Origin: Mucilaginibacter galii
Lineage (GTDB): Bacteria; Bacteroidota; Bacteroidia; Sphingobacteriales; Sphingobacteriaceae
Assembly: GCF_014635825.1 (NCBI RefSeq)
Contig: NZ_BMDO01000002.1
Location: 124,001-188,000, forward strand
Length of the DNA stretch: 64,000 nucleotides
Direction: 5' to 3'
Numbering within the stretch: the first letter of the stretch is position 1; every line of letters starts with the position of its first letter. The notes beneath the pieces were generated by a model that made no database searches, was not told where the DNA came from, and saw only the letters and a program-made list of their open reading frames with translations. Positions 1-8,323 of this stretch are shown piece by piece. Both the position numbers and the translations under genes were made by a program.

Positions 1-24
1 TAACGCTTTTAACAATACTTAACA

Positions 25-303
25 CTACCGCAGGTTTTCGGGCAGTACGGCGTTAGGGTCATCAATATCGGTTAAGTTCAGGGCCTCAACGGCAGTTATT
101 TCAGGCACGGCTCTCATAATGGCCTGCTCAATCCCTGCTTTTAAGGTCATGATGCTCATGGGGCACGAGCCGCATGAACCTAATAATTTTAACTTCACCA
201 CATTATCAGGCGTAATCTCCTCCACTGAAACGTTCCCGCCATCAGCCTCCAGATATGGTCTTATGGTATCAAGGGCTGCTTCTACCTGATCAACTAAACT
301 CAT
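25..303 (-). CDS. NifU C-terminal-domain Fe-S scaffold protein
   Basis: This 92-residue protein is a stand-alone NifU/NfuA-type domain, which in known families carries a bridging 4Fe-4S cluster between two subunits and passes it to apo-proteins in the cytoplasm. The diagnostic CxxC is visible as GSCGSCPMS (Cys44, Cys47), preceded by the usual LEADGGNV block near residue 18. The length is normal for the single-domain form. It lies 34 bp downstream of mrp on the same strand, so the two are probably cotranscribed, and both act late in Fe-S cluster assembly or delivery. No HesB-like A-type domain is attached. The family call is firm; the clients are unknown. Confidence 0.95.
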   Translation of the reverse strand: MSLVDQVEAALDTIRPYLEADGGNVSVEEITPDNVVKLKLLGSCGSCPMSIMTLKAGIEQAIMRAVPEITAVEALNLTDIDDPNAVLPENLR

Positions 304-337
304 GTTTATAATTTTATTAATGTAAAGATATTATTTT

Positions 338-1426
338 TTAACGATTTATTACATCGGCATAATTGGTAGCCTTTGCGTTATTGATCGAAATTTGCTGGGC
401 TACACGCTCGGCAATATTTTTAAATGCTACATCCATAATGCCATCGCCGTTAAGTACTACAGGTGTACCGGCATCGCCGCTTTCGCTAATGCTTTTTACC
501 AAAGGTATTTCGCCTAAAAACGGAGCACCAACCAGGTTGGCCAGTTTTAAACCGCCGCCTTGGCCAAAAATGTAGTACTTATTATCCGGCAGCTCGGCAG
601 GGGTAAAGTACGACATGTTTTCGATCACCCCTAAAATAGGTACGTTGATAGATTCCATCATGAGCATGCCCACGCCTTTCTTAGCATCGGCCAAAGCCAC
701 ATCCTGCGGGGTTGTTACAATAACAGCACCGGTAATAGGGAAGCTTTGGGTAACAGTGATATGGATATCGCCGGTACCGGGGGGCAAATCAACCACCAGG
801 TAATCCAGGTCGCCCCAATCGGCATCGTTAAATAGTTGTTTTACCGCGGTAGAAACCATTGGTCCGCGCCACGGCACGGGTTGGTTAGGGTCGGTAAAGA
901 AACCGATAGATAACAGCTTGATGCCGTATTTCTCAATGGGCTCTATACGCGTTTTTCCATTTTCCTGGCTGGCCCGCGGGCGTGCACCTTCTAACCCAAA
1001 CATAATAGGCACCGATGGGCCGTAAATATCGGCATCAATTAAACCTACTTTTGCACCCAAGGCCGAAAGCCCCAGTGCCAAATTGGCTGCCACGGTAGAT
1101 TTACCTACCCCGCCTTTACCCGAGGCTACGGCAATAATATTCTTCACGCCAGGCACGCCGGTGTTCTTTTGCGTGGTAACCCGCGAGGTCATGTTAACGC
1201 TCACCTCAATCTCAGGGCTGATGAAATGGCTGATGGCGTTGCGGCAGGCATTCTCTATCAATCCTTTCAACGGGCAGGCCGGTGTGGTGAGGATTACTGA
1301 AAAGCTGAGCTTGTTGCCATCAATATGTATATCCTGGATCATGTTCAGCGTTACCAGATCTTTCTTCAAATCAGGCTCTTCAACATTACTCAGGGCTTGT
1401 AAAACTTGTTCTTGTGATAATTGCAT
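338..1426 (-). CDS. mrp: Mrp/NBP35-family Fe-S carrier P-loop ATPase
   Basis: This is a cytoplasmic P-loop ATPase of the Mrp/ApbC family, thought to bind and transfer Fe-S clusters. The 362 residues begin with a MIP18/DUF59 domain (about 1-80, with TTPACP at Cys51), followed by the deviant Walker A motif SGKGGVGKS (about 102-110), switch region DADIYGPS and the DLPPGTGD block. The CPxC pair that bridges the cluster in NBP35 and ApbC, expected just after the ENMSYF block, is absent; the sequence there reads SYFTPAELPDNKYY. Cluster binding, if retained, must use other residues. It is the first gene of a probable operon with the NifU-domain gene downstream, transcribed divergently from the GT51 gene. 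Confidence 0.95.
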   Translation of the reverse strand: MQLSQEQVLQALSNVEEPDLKKDLVTLNMIQDIHIDGNKLSFSVILTTPACPLKGLIENACRNAISHFISPEIEVSVNMTSRVTTQKNTGVPGVKNIIAVASGKGGVGKSTVAANLALGLSALGAKVGLIDADIYGPSVPIMFGLEGARPRASQENGKTRIEPIEKYGIKLLSIGFFTDPNQPVPWRGPMVSTAVKQLFNDADWGDLDYLVVDLPPGTGDIHITVTQSFPITGAVIVTTPQDVALADAKKGVGMLMMESINVPILGVIENMSYFTPAELPDNKYYIFGQGGGLKLANLVGAPFLGEIPLVKSISESGDAGTPVVLNGDGIMDVAFKNIAERVAQQISINNAKATNYADVINR

Positions 1427-1442
1427 GCTATGTAAATTGGCG

Positions 1443-1450
1443 CAAATTTA
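1443..1450 (-). promoter_or_regulatory. Probable -7 box for mrp
   Basis: Read on the minus strand this is TAAATTTG, an exact match to the Bacteroidota -7 consensus TAnnTTTG. It lies 16 bp upstream of the mrp start codon. I found no good -33 TTG at the expected distance. Confidence 0.45.
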
Positions 1451-1522
1451 GTAAAACAGCCTTGCATTGCTTTTGTTAAAGAATATTTGCGGTTGGAAAT
1501 CGTTTTATAGCCGATAAGATTT

Positions 1523-1530
1523 TAGTTTTG
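1523..1530 (+). promoter_or_regulatory. Probable -7 box for the GT51 gene
   Basis: TAGTTTTG matches the Bacteroidota TAnnTTTG -7 box and ends 14 bp before the ATG at 1545, which implies a very short leader. No convincing -33 element is at the usual spacing. Confidence 0.4.
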
Positions 1531-1544
1531 GATAAAATTTACTG

Positions 1545-3725
1545 ATGCATCGCCCTACTCCTAAATATCTGCGTATAGCTGCCATTGTAATTGGCGTGCT
1601 CATACTTGTTCTGCTTATAGGCGGCTACATCGCTTATTCTAAACGCGAAACTTTACTGCAAACTGCTATCAGCAAAGCTAAGGCAAAAGCCCTCTGTGAG
1701 TATAATTTAGATGTAAAAATAGGTACGGCACAATTTACCGGCTTAAGCACGGTTGCCTTTAACGGCATCAGCGTGGTACCTTACCAGCGCGATAGCCTCA
1801 TCAGGATTGATAATTTTGAGGTTAGTGTAAAACTGCTGCCGCTAATATTGGGTGAGGTTAAGCTTTCAGATGTTACCCTCAAAAACGGATGGTTAAATCT
1901 CACCAGTAAGAACGGTGTCCGTAATTTTGATTTCCTGTTCAGGAAAAAGAAAGATTCTACCAATACCAAATCCAAATCGGGGTTAAACGAACTGGCCGAT
2001 AACCTTATTAACCAGGTACTTTACAAGATACCCGATAACTTAAACCTGCAAAACTTCCGCATTACCTTTGCCGATGATAGCAACCAGGTAAAACTGCTGG
2101 CTAAAACAGCCAAGATAGACGATGGCGATCTGACATCGACCATTGATGTGAACGACCATGAATCTACCTGGCATTTTTCCGGTAAGCTGCATCCATCTGA
2201 TAAAGAAATTGACGTGAAGCTTTATGCCGACGGTAAAAAGGTAGAGCTGCCGCTTATTGAAAAGAAGTTTAAGCTTAAACTCAATTTCGATACCCTCACC
2301 ACGCGCCTCAATAACGTGGAGCATGGCGATGATGAAACCCAAGTGTTCAGCTATTTTGCGGTGAAAAATTTGCTGGTCAACCATCCTGCTTTATCGGCTA
2401 CCGATGTGGTTATACCCAGCGGTTCCATAGATGCTAACTTGTTTATTGGCGGCAGGTATGTTTCCTTAGATAGTTCATCAGTGATCCATTTGAAAAAGCT
2501 GGACATTCACCCGGCTATTAAATATCAAATGAACCCCGTAAGAACGCTTGCTGTAAAAATGCATACCAACTGGCAGGACGCGCAAGATGTTTTCGATTCG
2601 TTTCCGCAAGGTTTGTTTGAGTCTTTAGAGGGTATACAGGTAGCCGGAAAGCTGCGTTATAACCTGCATTTTTTTATTGACACCTCTAACCCCGACGATG
2701 TGCAGTTTGAATCGGGTTTGGCTAAACAGGATTTCAGGATATTGAAGTTTGGCAAGGTTGACTTGGGGCGGCTTAACCGCGAGTTTGTGTATACGCCTTA
2801 CGAAAAGGGCAAACCGATGCCGTCGCGCAACATTGGTCCGTCAAACCCTAATTATACTTCACTTTACAATATAGCGCCCGATCTGCGTAATGCAGTAATG
2901 ACGGCGGAGGACCCATCTTTTTATACCAACCAGGGCTTTGTGCAGGAGTCGCTGCGTAAATCTATAGCCGAAGATTTTAAAGAAAAACGCTTTAAACGCG
3001 GCGGTAGTACCATTTCTATGCAGTTGATCAAGAATGCGTTTTTAAGCCGGCAAAAAACCCTAACGCGTAAGTTTGAGGAAATCCTCATTGTATGGCTTAT
3101 CCAGAACGGCCGTATCATGACCAAGGACCGTATGCTGGAGGTGTACTTTAATATTATTGAGTGGGGACGTAACGTATACGGTATAGGCGAGGCTTCGCGC
3201 TATTACTTTGACAAAGCACCGTCACAGCTTACTTTAGGTGAGAGTATTTACCTGGCCAGCATTGTGCCAAGCCCTAAGAAAGGTTTGTACGCCTTTGAAC
3301 CCGACGGGTCGTTACGTTACCGTTTGCATGGATATTTCAGACTCATTGGTAACCTGATGGCTAAACGTGGCTGGACCCAGCCCGATAGTAGTGCCTATGG
3401 CTTTTACAACGTAAGATTAAGAGAATCGTTAAGGCAAAAAATTGCGCCAATTGATACTGCAGTGGCCGATAGTATACTACGCCAGGACCCTGATGATCCT
3501 GATGCGGGGATGCTTTTACCAGGTGTGGCCGAGCAACAGGAGCCCGAAAAGAAACCCGGTTTTTTCCAACGCTTGTTTGGCAAAAAAGACAGTGCCGATT
3601 TAAAGAAAGATGCCCTGGCCGATTCTGCCGATGCTGTTAAGAAACGTGAGCGCGATGCCAAGCGTGAACAAAAACGTTTGGAAAAGCAACGCAAAAAAGA
3701 ACTGCGCGACCGGGGTCTATTGTAG
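1545..3725 (+). CDS. GT51 peptidoglycan glycosyltransferase with AsmA-like N-terminal region
   Basis: The C-terminal half (about residues 440-610) is a family 51 transglycosylase, which polymerises lipid II into glycan strands in the periplasm. Its motifs are visible: AEDPSFYTNQGF with the catalytic Glu near 455, RGGSTISMQL near 485, and VYFNIIEWGRNVYGIGEA. The usual His of EDxxFxxHxG is Asn. There is no penicillin-binding transpeptidase domain. The N-terminus has a signal anchor (about 11-30) followed by roughly 400 residues of beta-rich sequence resembling AsmA/DUF748 proteins, so the protein is far longer than a simple MtgA (about 240 aa). The C-terminal 70 residues are very Lys/Arg/Glu-rich. 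It is transcribed alone. Confidence 0.88.
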   Translation: MHRPTPKYLRIAAIVIGVLILVLLIGGYIAYSKRETLLQTAISKAKAKALCEYNLDVKIGTAQFTGLSTVAFNGISVVPYQRDSLIRIDNFEVSVKLLPLILGEVKLSDVTLKNGWLNLTSKNGVRNFDFLFRKKKDSTNTKSKSGLNELADNLINQVLYKIPDNLNLQNFRITFADDSNQVKLLAKTAKIDDGDLTSTIDVNDHESTWHFSGKLHPSDKEIDVKLYADGKKVELPLIEKKFKLKLNFDTLTTRLNNVEHGDDETQVFSYFAVKNLLVNHPALSATDVVIPSGSIDANLFIGGRYVSLDSSSVIHLKKLDIHPAIKYQMNPVRTLAVKMHTNWQDAQDVFDSFPQGLFESLEGIQVAGKLRYNLHFFIDTSNPDDVQFESGLAKQDFRILKFGKVDLGRLNREFVYTPYEKGKPMPSRNIGPSNPNYTSLYNIAPDLRNAVMTAEDPSFYTNQGFVQESLRKSIAEDFKEKRFKRGGSTISMQLIKNAFLSRQKTLTRKFEEILIVWLIQNGRIMTKDRMLEVYFNIIEWGRNVYGIGEASRYYFDKAPSQLTLGESIYLASIVPSPKKGLYAFEPDGSLRYRLHGYFRLIGNLMAKRGWTQPDSSAYGFYNVRLRESLRQKIAPIDTAVADSILRQDPDDPDAGMLLPGVAEQQEPEKKPGFFQRLFGKKDSADLKKDALADSADAVKKRERDAKREQKRLEKQRKKELRDRGLL

Positions 3726-3878
3726 ATCCGGTTGTTTTCTTAGCGTAAACATACTTTGAGATACTGCAGGTTGCCGGTGTGTAAGTATCAAACAATTAGG
3801 GTTGTGCTTAGTTAATGGAATGTTGCGTAACGAGTACGCCGCGGTTTCTGTTACGCTGTTATACCTTAACTTATCTAT

Positions 3879-4349
3879 ATGTCATCAGAAGAAGTTTTAA
3901 AGCAAGAAGGTCTATTTGTTGAAAATACAACCATAGCCGGTATAAGCTGTGCTGTAGGCTATACCAAAGAATTTAGATGGAGCTGGTTAGCTACCCAACT
4001 AAACACCTTTGTTTTTATTGGTTCGGCAAACAGTGCGGTAGATAAGGTGTTAATTGAAAGATTTTCTCACGAATGCTACGAGTATGCCACCAAGAACAAC
4101 CGGGGATGGCCGCGTGGGATACAATCGGGCGTTGGGTCTGTTGCCATTTTAAAGGCCACAACTACCGACCGTGATGCAGCTGAGTTTTGCGAGAAACCAT
4201 CTAAAAAGCATTGGTCGGCGTTTGAAATACCGGTAATTTACGATACTGCAAACCTACGCACTGTTAAGTATCTTAAGAACCCTATTTGGGGTACTATATA
4301 TTTCCCTTACTTTACAGAATTGATAGGTAAAATTACTAACAAGCTCTAA
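3879..4349 (+). CDS. Hypothetical protein
   Basis: I do not recognise this 156-residue protein. It has no signal peptide or membrane segment and is probably cytoplasmic. It is rich in aromatic residues (for example RWSWLATQ near 28 and KKHWSAFEIP near 108), with a hydrophobic FVFIGSAN strand near 45 and a C-terminal YFPYFTELIG block. It stands alone between the GT51 gene and a nitroreductase, 153 bp and 141 bp away. Continuous codon use and a normal composition support a real gene. It may belong to an uncharacterised domain family; no function can be given from sequence alone. Confidence 0.7.
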   Translation: MSSEEVLKQEGLFVENTTIAGISCAVGYTKEFRWSWLATQLNTFVFIGSANSAVDKVLIERFSHECYEYATKNNRGWPRGIQSGVGSVAILKATTTDRDAAEFCEKPSKKHWSAFEIPVIYDTANLRTVKYLKNPIWGTIYFPYFTELIGKITNKL

Positions 4350-4490
4350 TTTAATCTGACTTCAATATTCTATTATTTTAAGCAACAAGCTCACTTAATA
4401 CACGAAACCTCATCAATTTGAAAGGATTACGCTTACATTACAAATATATGTGTTTAAACATTTAATTTCGACTTATCAAAACATAAAATC

Positions 4491-5120
4491 ATGTCTTTAG
4501 AACAATCATTAGCATGGCGTTACGCCGTTAAAAAATTCGATCATACGAAAAAAATAAGTGCCGAACAGTTAGACACTTTGTTGAAAACCGTTAAACTTGC
4601 ACCTTCATCATACGGCTTACAGCCTTTTGAAGTATTGGTGGTAGAAGACGCAGCTATTCGTGAGCAATTGAAAGAAGCCTCATATGGTCAATCGCAGTTA
4701 ACCGATGCATCACAAGTACTTGTTTTTGCCGCCGAAACCGAAATCAACGAAACCTACGTTAAAAATTATATAGATGAGGCAGCTCGTGTACGTCAAACCG
4801 ACCGTGAAAATTTAGCCGGTTTTGAGCAAGTAATTTTAGGCGCTATTGGTCATTTAACCGAAGATCAAAAAACTGCCTGGGCACATAAACAAGCATATAT
4901 AGCCTTAGGTGTGGCTATCAGCGCTGCATCAGAGTTACATATTGATACCTGCCCTATGGAAGGTTTTAACCCTGGTAAATTTGACGAAATATTAGGGCTT
5001 AAAGAAAAAGGCTTAACTGCATCTGTTATTGTAACCATCGGTTACCGTGCCGAAGACGATGGTTACCAACACCTGGCTAAAGTACGTAAAACAGACGACG
5101 ATTTTTTTATACACGTTTAG
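4491..5120 (+). CDS. NAD(P)H-dependent nitroreductase-family oxidoreductase
   Basis: This 209-residue protein matches the NfsB/NfnB-like nitroreductase family: FMN-dependent homodimers that reduce nitroaromatics or quinones with NAD(P)H. Typical family segments are the N-terminal SLEQSLAWRYAVKKFD, the LAPSSYGLQPF FMN-binding stretch near 38-48, and the C-terminal VIVTIGYRAEDD block. Length is normal. The physiological substrate cannot be told from sequence. It is a single-gene unit closed by a strong intrinsic terminator 18 bp past the stop codon. Internal ATG-rich A/T leader upstream gives no clear Shine-Dalgarno, as usual in this phylum. Confidence 0.9.
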   Translation: MSLEQSLAWRYAVKKFDHTKKISAEQLDTLLKTVKLAPSSYGLQPFEVLVVEDAAIREQLKEASYGQSQLTDASQVLVFAAETEINETYVKNYIDEAARVRQTDRENLAGFEQVILGAIGHLTEDQKTAWAHKQAYIALGVAISAASELHIDTCPMEGFNPGKFDEILGLKEKGLTASVIVTIGYRAEDDGYQHLAKVRKTDDDFFIHV

Positions 5121-5138
5121 TAAACCGTCTGCCCATAT

Positions 5139-5169
5139 AAAAAGAGTGCTTGAGTCAGGCACTCTTTTT
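5139..5169 (+). terminator. Intrinsic terminator of the nitroreductase gene
   Basis: A perfect 11-bp stem (5139-5149 with 5159-5169) closes a 9-nt loop and its 3' arm ends in a run of T. It begins 18 bp after the stop codon at 5120. Confidence 0.85.
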
Positions 5170-5310
5170 TGGTAAAAAGCGGAATTAATTTGCTGCAAAT
5201 GTAAGCTTAAGTGTAATGTAAGTGTAAATTAGCCGTTACAAAGGGCCCGAGCTGTTATATTATCTGTTTTTTTTTACTTGGGGCATGCTAATTGTAAATT
5301 GTATAACACC

Positions 5311-5682
5311 ATGTACAAGAAGATATTAGCAGTTGATGATGATGCAGACATGCTCGAATTTTTAGACACACTGTTAGTTCAGTATGGCTATGAAGTTAAA
5401 ACACTGTCGAGAGGGGAACGAATTTTTAACGCCGTTTCAACTTACAAACCCGATCTTATTTTGTTAGACGTTATGCTTGGCGGCGTAGACGGTTCTATGA
5501 TATGCTCTGCATTAAAAGCCAAGGCTGAGACAAGGGATATACCGGTAATATTTGTATCGGGTTATTACCAGGCAGCATCTAAAATATATAATTTAGAGGA
5601 TGGTGCAGCTGATGATTTCCTGCTCAAACCATTCAACATTCAATCGTTGATCAGCAAAATCGAATTTCAATTGGCGGCTTAA
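5311..5682 (+). CDS. Stand-alone response-regulator receiver domain
   Basis: The protein is a single CheY-like receiver domain of 123 residues with no output domain. The acidic cluster is VDDDAD (Asp9-11), the phospho-acceptor is Asp53 in LILLDVML, and the switch lysine is Lys106 in FLLKPF. I chose the ATG at 5311 because it begins exactly at the receiver fold; an in-frame TTG at 5278 would add 11 residues unlike the family. It may relay phosphate between proteins or act by protein contact. No histidine kinase is adjacent. It converges on pgpA with overlapping stop codons (4 bp). Confidence 0.9.
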   Translation: MYKKILAVDDDADMLEFLDTLLVQYGYEVKTLSRGERIFNAVSTYKPDLILLDVMLGGVDGSMICSALKAKAETRDIPVIFVSGYYQAASKIYNLEDGAADDFLLKPFNIQSLISKIEFQLAA

Positions 5683-6137
5683 GTCCGTGCCATAATCAGT
5701 ACCACTATTTGTAACACCATGTTGGCGTAGATACCCGCCAATACATCATCCATCATAACACCTGTACCGGCAGGTAAATTCTCCATTTTACGTATGCCTA
5801 ATGGCTTCAGTATATCAAAAAAGCGGAATAACACTAGGCCAATAATGATATTTACCGTACTTAGTGGAATAAATAACAGGGCTATCATTTGTCCGGCTAC
5901 TTCATCAATTACCACACGGTAGCTATCTTTTCCCCAATCTGCCTCTACTTCATTTCCGGTTAAAATACCAATTAGCGTAATAATAATTGCAGCTAACGGG
6001 AGTACCCATACATGCTCAAGCAGTGTATGGCCTTGCAAAAAATATATAATAATACAGGTAACCGCTGCTGCGATGGTACCTCCCCCCTTTATGTAGCCAA
6101 TACCAAACCAGGAGGCTATGATCTTATGAATGTTCAT
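5679..6137 (-). CDS. pgpA: Phosphatidylglycerophosphatase A
   Basis: PgpA dephosphorylates phosphatidylglycerol phosphate in the inner membrane to give phosphatidylglycerol. The 152-residue protein has the expected short hydrophobic segments (about 20-38, 42-62, 95-115, 130-150) and the family signature GTGVMMDDVLAGIYAN near residue 122, with a second acidic motif DEVAGQM near 78. The N-terminal ASWFGIGYIKGGGT matches the GlyxxxPxxPGT-like start of the family in degenerate form. It is transcribed alone, convergent with the receiver gene. Confidence 0.92.
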   Translation of the reverse strand: MNIHKIIASWFGIGYIKGGGTIAAAVTCIIIYFLQGHTLLEHVWVLPLAAIIITLIGILTGNEVEADWGKDSYRVVIDEVAGQMIALLFIPLSTVNIIIGLVLFRFFDILKPLGIRKMENLPAGTGVMMDDVLAGIYANMVLQIVVLIMART

Positions 6138-6264
6138 CAGGTAACAAAGCTAACAAAAATGTAATTACAGCCTTTTATACCCAGTGTGAATGCAGGCAAA
6201 TAACAGGAATGCCATTTGTGCAAAAAAAGTTGCGGGGTTTACAAATTTTAACCTATTTGCGGGT

Positions 6265-6948
6265 ATGATACAACGTCCGCAAGCTTTTATATTTGATATT
6301 AATGGTACCATGATCAATGATATGGAATACCATACCAAGGCTTGGCAACGCATATTTAACGAAGAATTGGGTGGCAACTTTAGCTGGGACGAAGTAAAAG
6401 CGCATATGTATGGCAAAAATGCCGAAGTGCTGGAACGTGTTTTTGGCCCGCAAAGGTTTACCGATGCCGAAAAAGAAGAACTGTCTATAGCCAAAGAAAA
6501 GCGTTATCAGCAGGAGTATTTACCCCAATTGGCATTACTGCCCGGCCTTGCAGCATTTTTAGAGCAGGCTTATCAACAGCAAATACCTATGGCTATTGCA
6601 TCGGCAGCTATTACTTTCAACATTGATTTTGTGCTCGATAATTTAAATATCCGCCACTATTTTAAAGCCATTGTGAGTGCTGATGATGTGCTGCTGAGCA
6701 AACCTCACCCCGAAACATTTTTAAAAGCAGCGCAGCTAATGAACATTGACCCGGTAAATTGCCTGGTGTTTGAAGATGTGCCCAAAGGTGCCGAAGCAGC
6801 CTTAAATGCAGATATGTCAGCCGTAGTATTAACAACTACACATCAAAAAGAAGAGTTTAATCACTTAAATAATATACTGCATTTCAGTAATGATTTTACT
6901 GATCCGTTTTACAGCAACCTGCTTACCGATAAAACGTTAATGCAATAG
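6265..6948 (+). CDS. HAD-superfamily hydrolase, beta-phosphoglucomutase-like
   Basis: This 228-residue protein has the HAD fold with an alpha-helical cap of the beta-phosphoglucomutase/phosphatase type. Motif I is FIFDINGT with Asp11 as the presumed nucleophile; the second Asp of the DxD motif, which acts as general acid/base in phosphatases, is Asn13. Motif II is in IASAAIT, motif III around LLSKPHPETF with the conserved Lys, and motif IV VFEDVPKGAEAA. I chose the ATG at 6265 because an upstream in-frame start at 6190 would add 25 residues before the fold. The substrate is unknown, and the Asn may mean altered activity. Confidence 0.88.
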   Translation: MIQRPQAFIFDINGTMINDMEYHTKAWQRIFNEELGGNFSWDEVKAHMYGKNAEVLERVFGPQRFTDAEKEELSIAKEKRYQQEYLPQLALLPGLAAFLEQAYQQQIPMAIASAAITFNIDFVLDNLNIRHYFKAIVSADDVLLSKPHPETFLKAAQLMNIDPVNCLVFEDVPKGAEAALNADMSAVVLTTTHQKEEFNHLNNILHFSNDFTDPFYSNLLTDKTLMQ

Positions 6949-7009
6949 TTTGATACCAATGCATTTATATTGATAAGCTATTCTTTAGCTTTGAAGCCAT
7001 CACATTATT

Positions 7010-7726
7010 ATGGAATCTTTAAAAGGAAAAACAGCATTAATAACCGGTGCCGGAAAAGGCATTGGTAAAGCTTTGGCTATTGCCTTAGCCAAAGAAGGTG
7101 TAAACGTAGGCTTACTGGCCCGCACTACTACCGATCTGGAAGAACTTGCAAGCCAACTGCAGGAGTTCAACGTTAAAATAGCCATTACCACTGCCGATGT
7201 TGCCGATATGGAAGCGGTAAACGCCGCTGTTAAACAATTACAAACCGAACTGGGCTTTATAGATATTCTGGTGAACAATGCCGGCGTAGCCTACTTCGGC
7301 GGTTTTTTAGATCTGGAACCTGTTAAGTTCGAACAAACCATCCAGGTGAATTTACTGGGCGTTTATTATGTGACCCGCGCCCTGTTGCCGGCCATGATTG
7401 AGCATAAAACCGGGGACATTATCAACATATCTTCTACCGCCGGTCAGCGTGGGGCTGCTGTAACCAGTGCTTACAGTGCATCAAAATTTGGCTTAATAGG
7501 CCTGTCCGATTCGCTGATGCAGGAAGTGCGCAAACACAACATCAGAGTGAGTACGCTTACGCCAAGTACGGTGGCTACCGAACTGGCAATTGGCTTAAAC
7601 CTTACAGACGGTAACCCCGACAAAGTAATGCAGCCCGAAGATTTGGCCGAATTTATTGTAAGTAACCTGAAGCTTAACCGCCGGGTTTTTGTGAAAGATG
7701 GTGGCCTGTGGTCAACCAACCCATAA
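7010..7726 (+). CDS. SDR-family 3-oxoacyl-ACP reductase-like oxidoreductase
   Basis: This is a 238-residue classical short-chain dehydrogenase. The cofactor motif is [13 protein letters not shown] (residues 10-22), with NNAG near 88, the catalytic Ser in ISSTAG and the Tyr/Lys pair in YSASK near 153-157. It is closest in pattern to FabG-like 3-ketoacyl-ACP reductases, but whether it serves fatty acid synthesis cannot be told: no other fab gene is nearby. An arginine after the second strand (LLARTT) suggests NADP preference. A bidirectional terminator separates it from the convergent GlcG-like gene. Confidence 0.9.
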   Translation: MESLKGKTALITGAGKGIGKALAIALAKEGVNVGLLARTTTDLEELASQLQEFNVKIAITTADVADMEAVNAAVKQLQTELGFIDILVNNAGVAYFGGFLDLEPVKFEQTIQVNLLGVYYVTRALLPAMIEHKTGDIINISSTAGQRGAAVTSAYSASKFGLIGLSDSLMQEVRKHNIRVSTLTPSTVATELAIGLNLTDGNPDKVMQPEDLAEFIVSNLKLNRRVFVKDGGLWSTNP

Positions 7727-7729
7727 TAA

Positions 7730-7773
7730 AAGTATAATAGTCCTTACCAGTTTTGGTAAGGACTATTATACTT
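7730..7773. terminator. Bidirectional terminator between convergent genes
   Basis: A perfect 20-bp stem (7730-7749 with 7754-7773) and a 4-nt loop lie between the SDR stop and the GlcG-like stop, 3 bp from each. Both arms are A/T-rich at their outer ends, so it can work in both directions. Confidence 0.85.
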
Positions 7774-7775
7774 GC

Positions 7776-8174
7776 TTATTTTAAGGCCTCTAAACCAGCC
7801 AATGCTACTTCGCGGTCTTGCTCAACCGAGCCGCCCGATACACCTATGGCTCCTATAATTTCGCCTGCACTGGTAACCGGTATGCCACCCGGAAATGAAA
7901 TTAAGCCACCGTTAGATACTTCGATATTATACAATGCGCCCCCGGGTTGAGAAAGCGTGCCAATATCGCCCGATTCCATGTCGAAGAAACGTGCCGTTTT
8001 TGCCTTTTTGAAAGCAATGTCAACAGAACCCAGCCATGCTTTATCCATGCGTACAAATGCTTTGAGGTTTGCGCCGGCATCTACCACGGCAATATTCATG
8101 GGCACGCCAATTTGCTGCGCTTTTAACTTTGCCGCTAAAATGAGGGCTTCTGCCTGCTCTAATGTAATGTCCAT
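7776..8174 (-). CDS. GlcG/HbpS-family protein
   Basis: The 132-residue product belongs to the GlcG/HbpS (heme-degrading domain-like) family, small proteins of unclear role found with glycolate genes or as heme-binding partners of sensors. Family marks are the N-terminal [28 protein letters not shown], and the glycine-rich [20 protein letters not shown] near residue 90. I placed the start at 8174 because the longer reading frame adds 45 residues unlike the family. It is divergent from a MarR-type gene 149 bp away, so that regulator may control it; this is inference only. Confidence 0.85.
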   Translation of the reverse strand: MDITLEQAEALILAAKLKAQQIGVPMNIAVVDAGANLKAFVRMDKAWLGSVDIAFKKAKTARFFDMESGDIGTLSQPGGALYNIEVSNGGLISFPGGIPVTSAGEIIGAIGVSGGSVEQDREVALAGLEALK

Positions 8175-8323
8175 AATTTGGTTTTTTAATGTGATAGAAA
8201 GACAGCCCGCGACGTTTTCTGTTTTTATAATCTGATATTCAACAAAATAATTATATTCAAATATTGCTTTGAGATTAAATGAATGCAGAAAGATTGTATA
8301 TTGGGGCAACTATTTCATTAACT

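Noticed and set aside
1083..1451. 122-codon plus-strand ORF opposite mrp
   Set aside because: It lies antisense to the strongly supported ATPase and has no family resemblance.
5278..5310. Upstream TTG start for the receiver-domain gene
   Set aside because: It adds 11 residues that do not match the receiver fold, and the ATG at 5311 starts exactly at the conserved core.
6190..6264. Upstream ATG for the HAD hydrolase
   Set aside because: It would add 25 residues with no resemblance to the family before the DxNGT motif.
8175..8309. N-terminal extension of the GlcG-like protein
   Set aside because: These 45 codons are A/T-rich and lie in the divergent promoter space between two genes.
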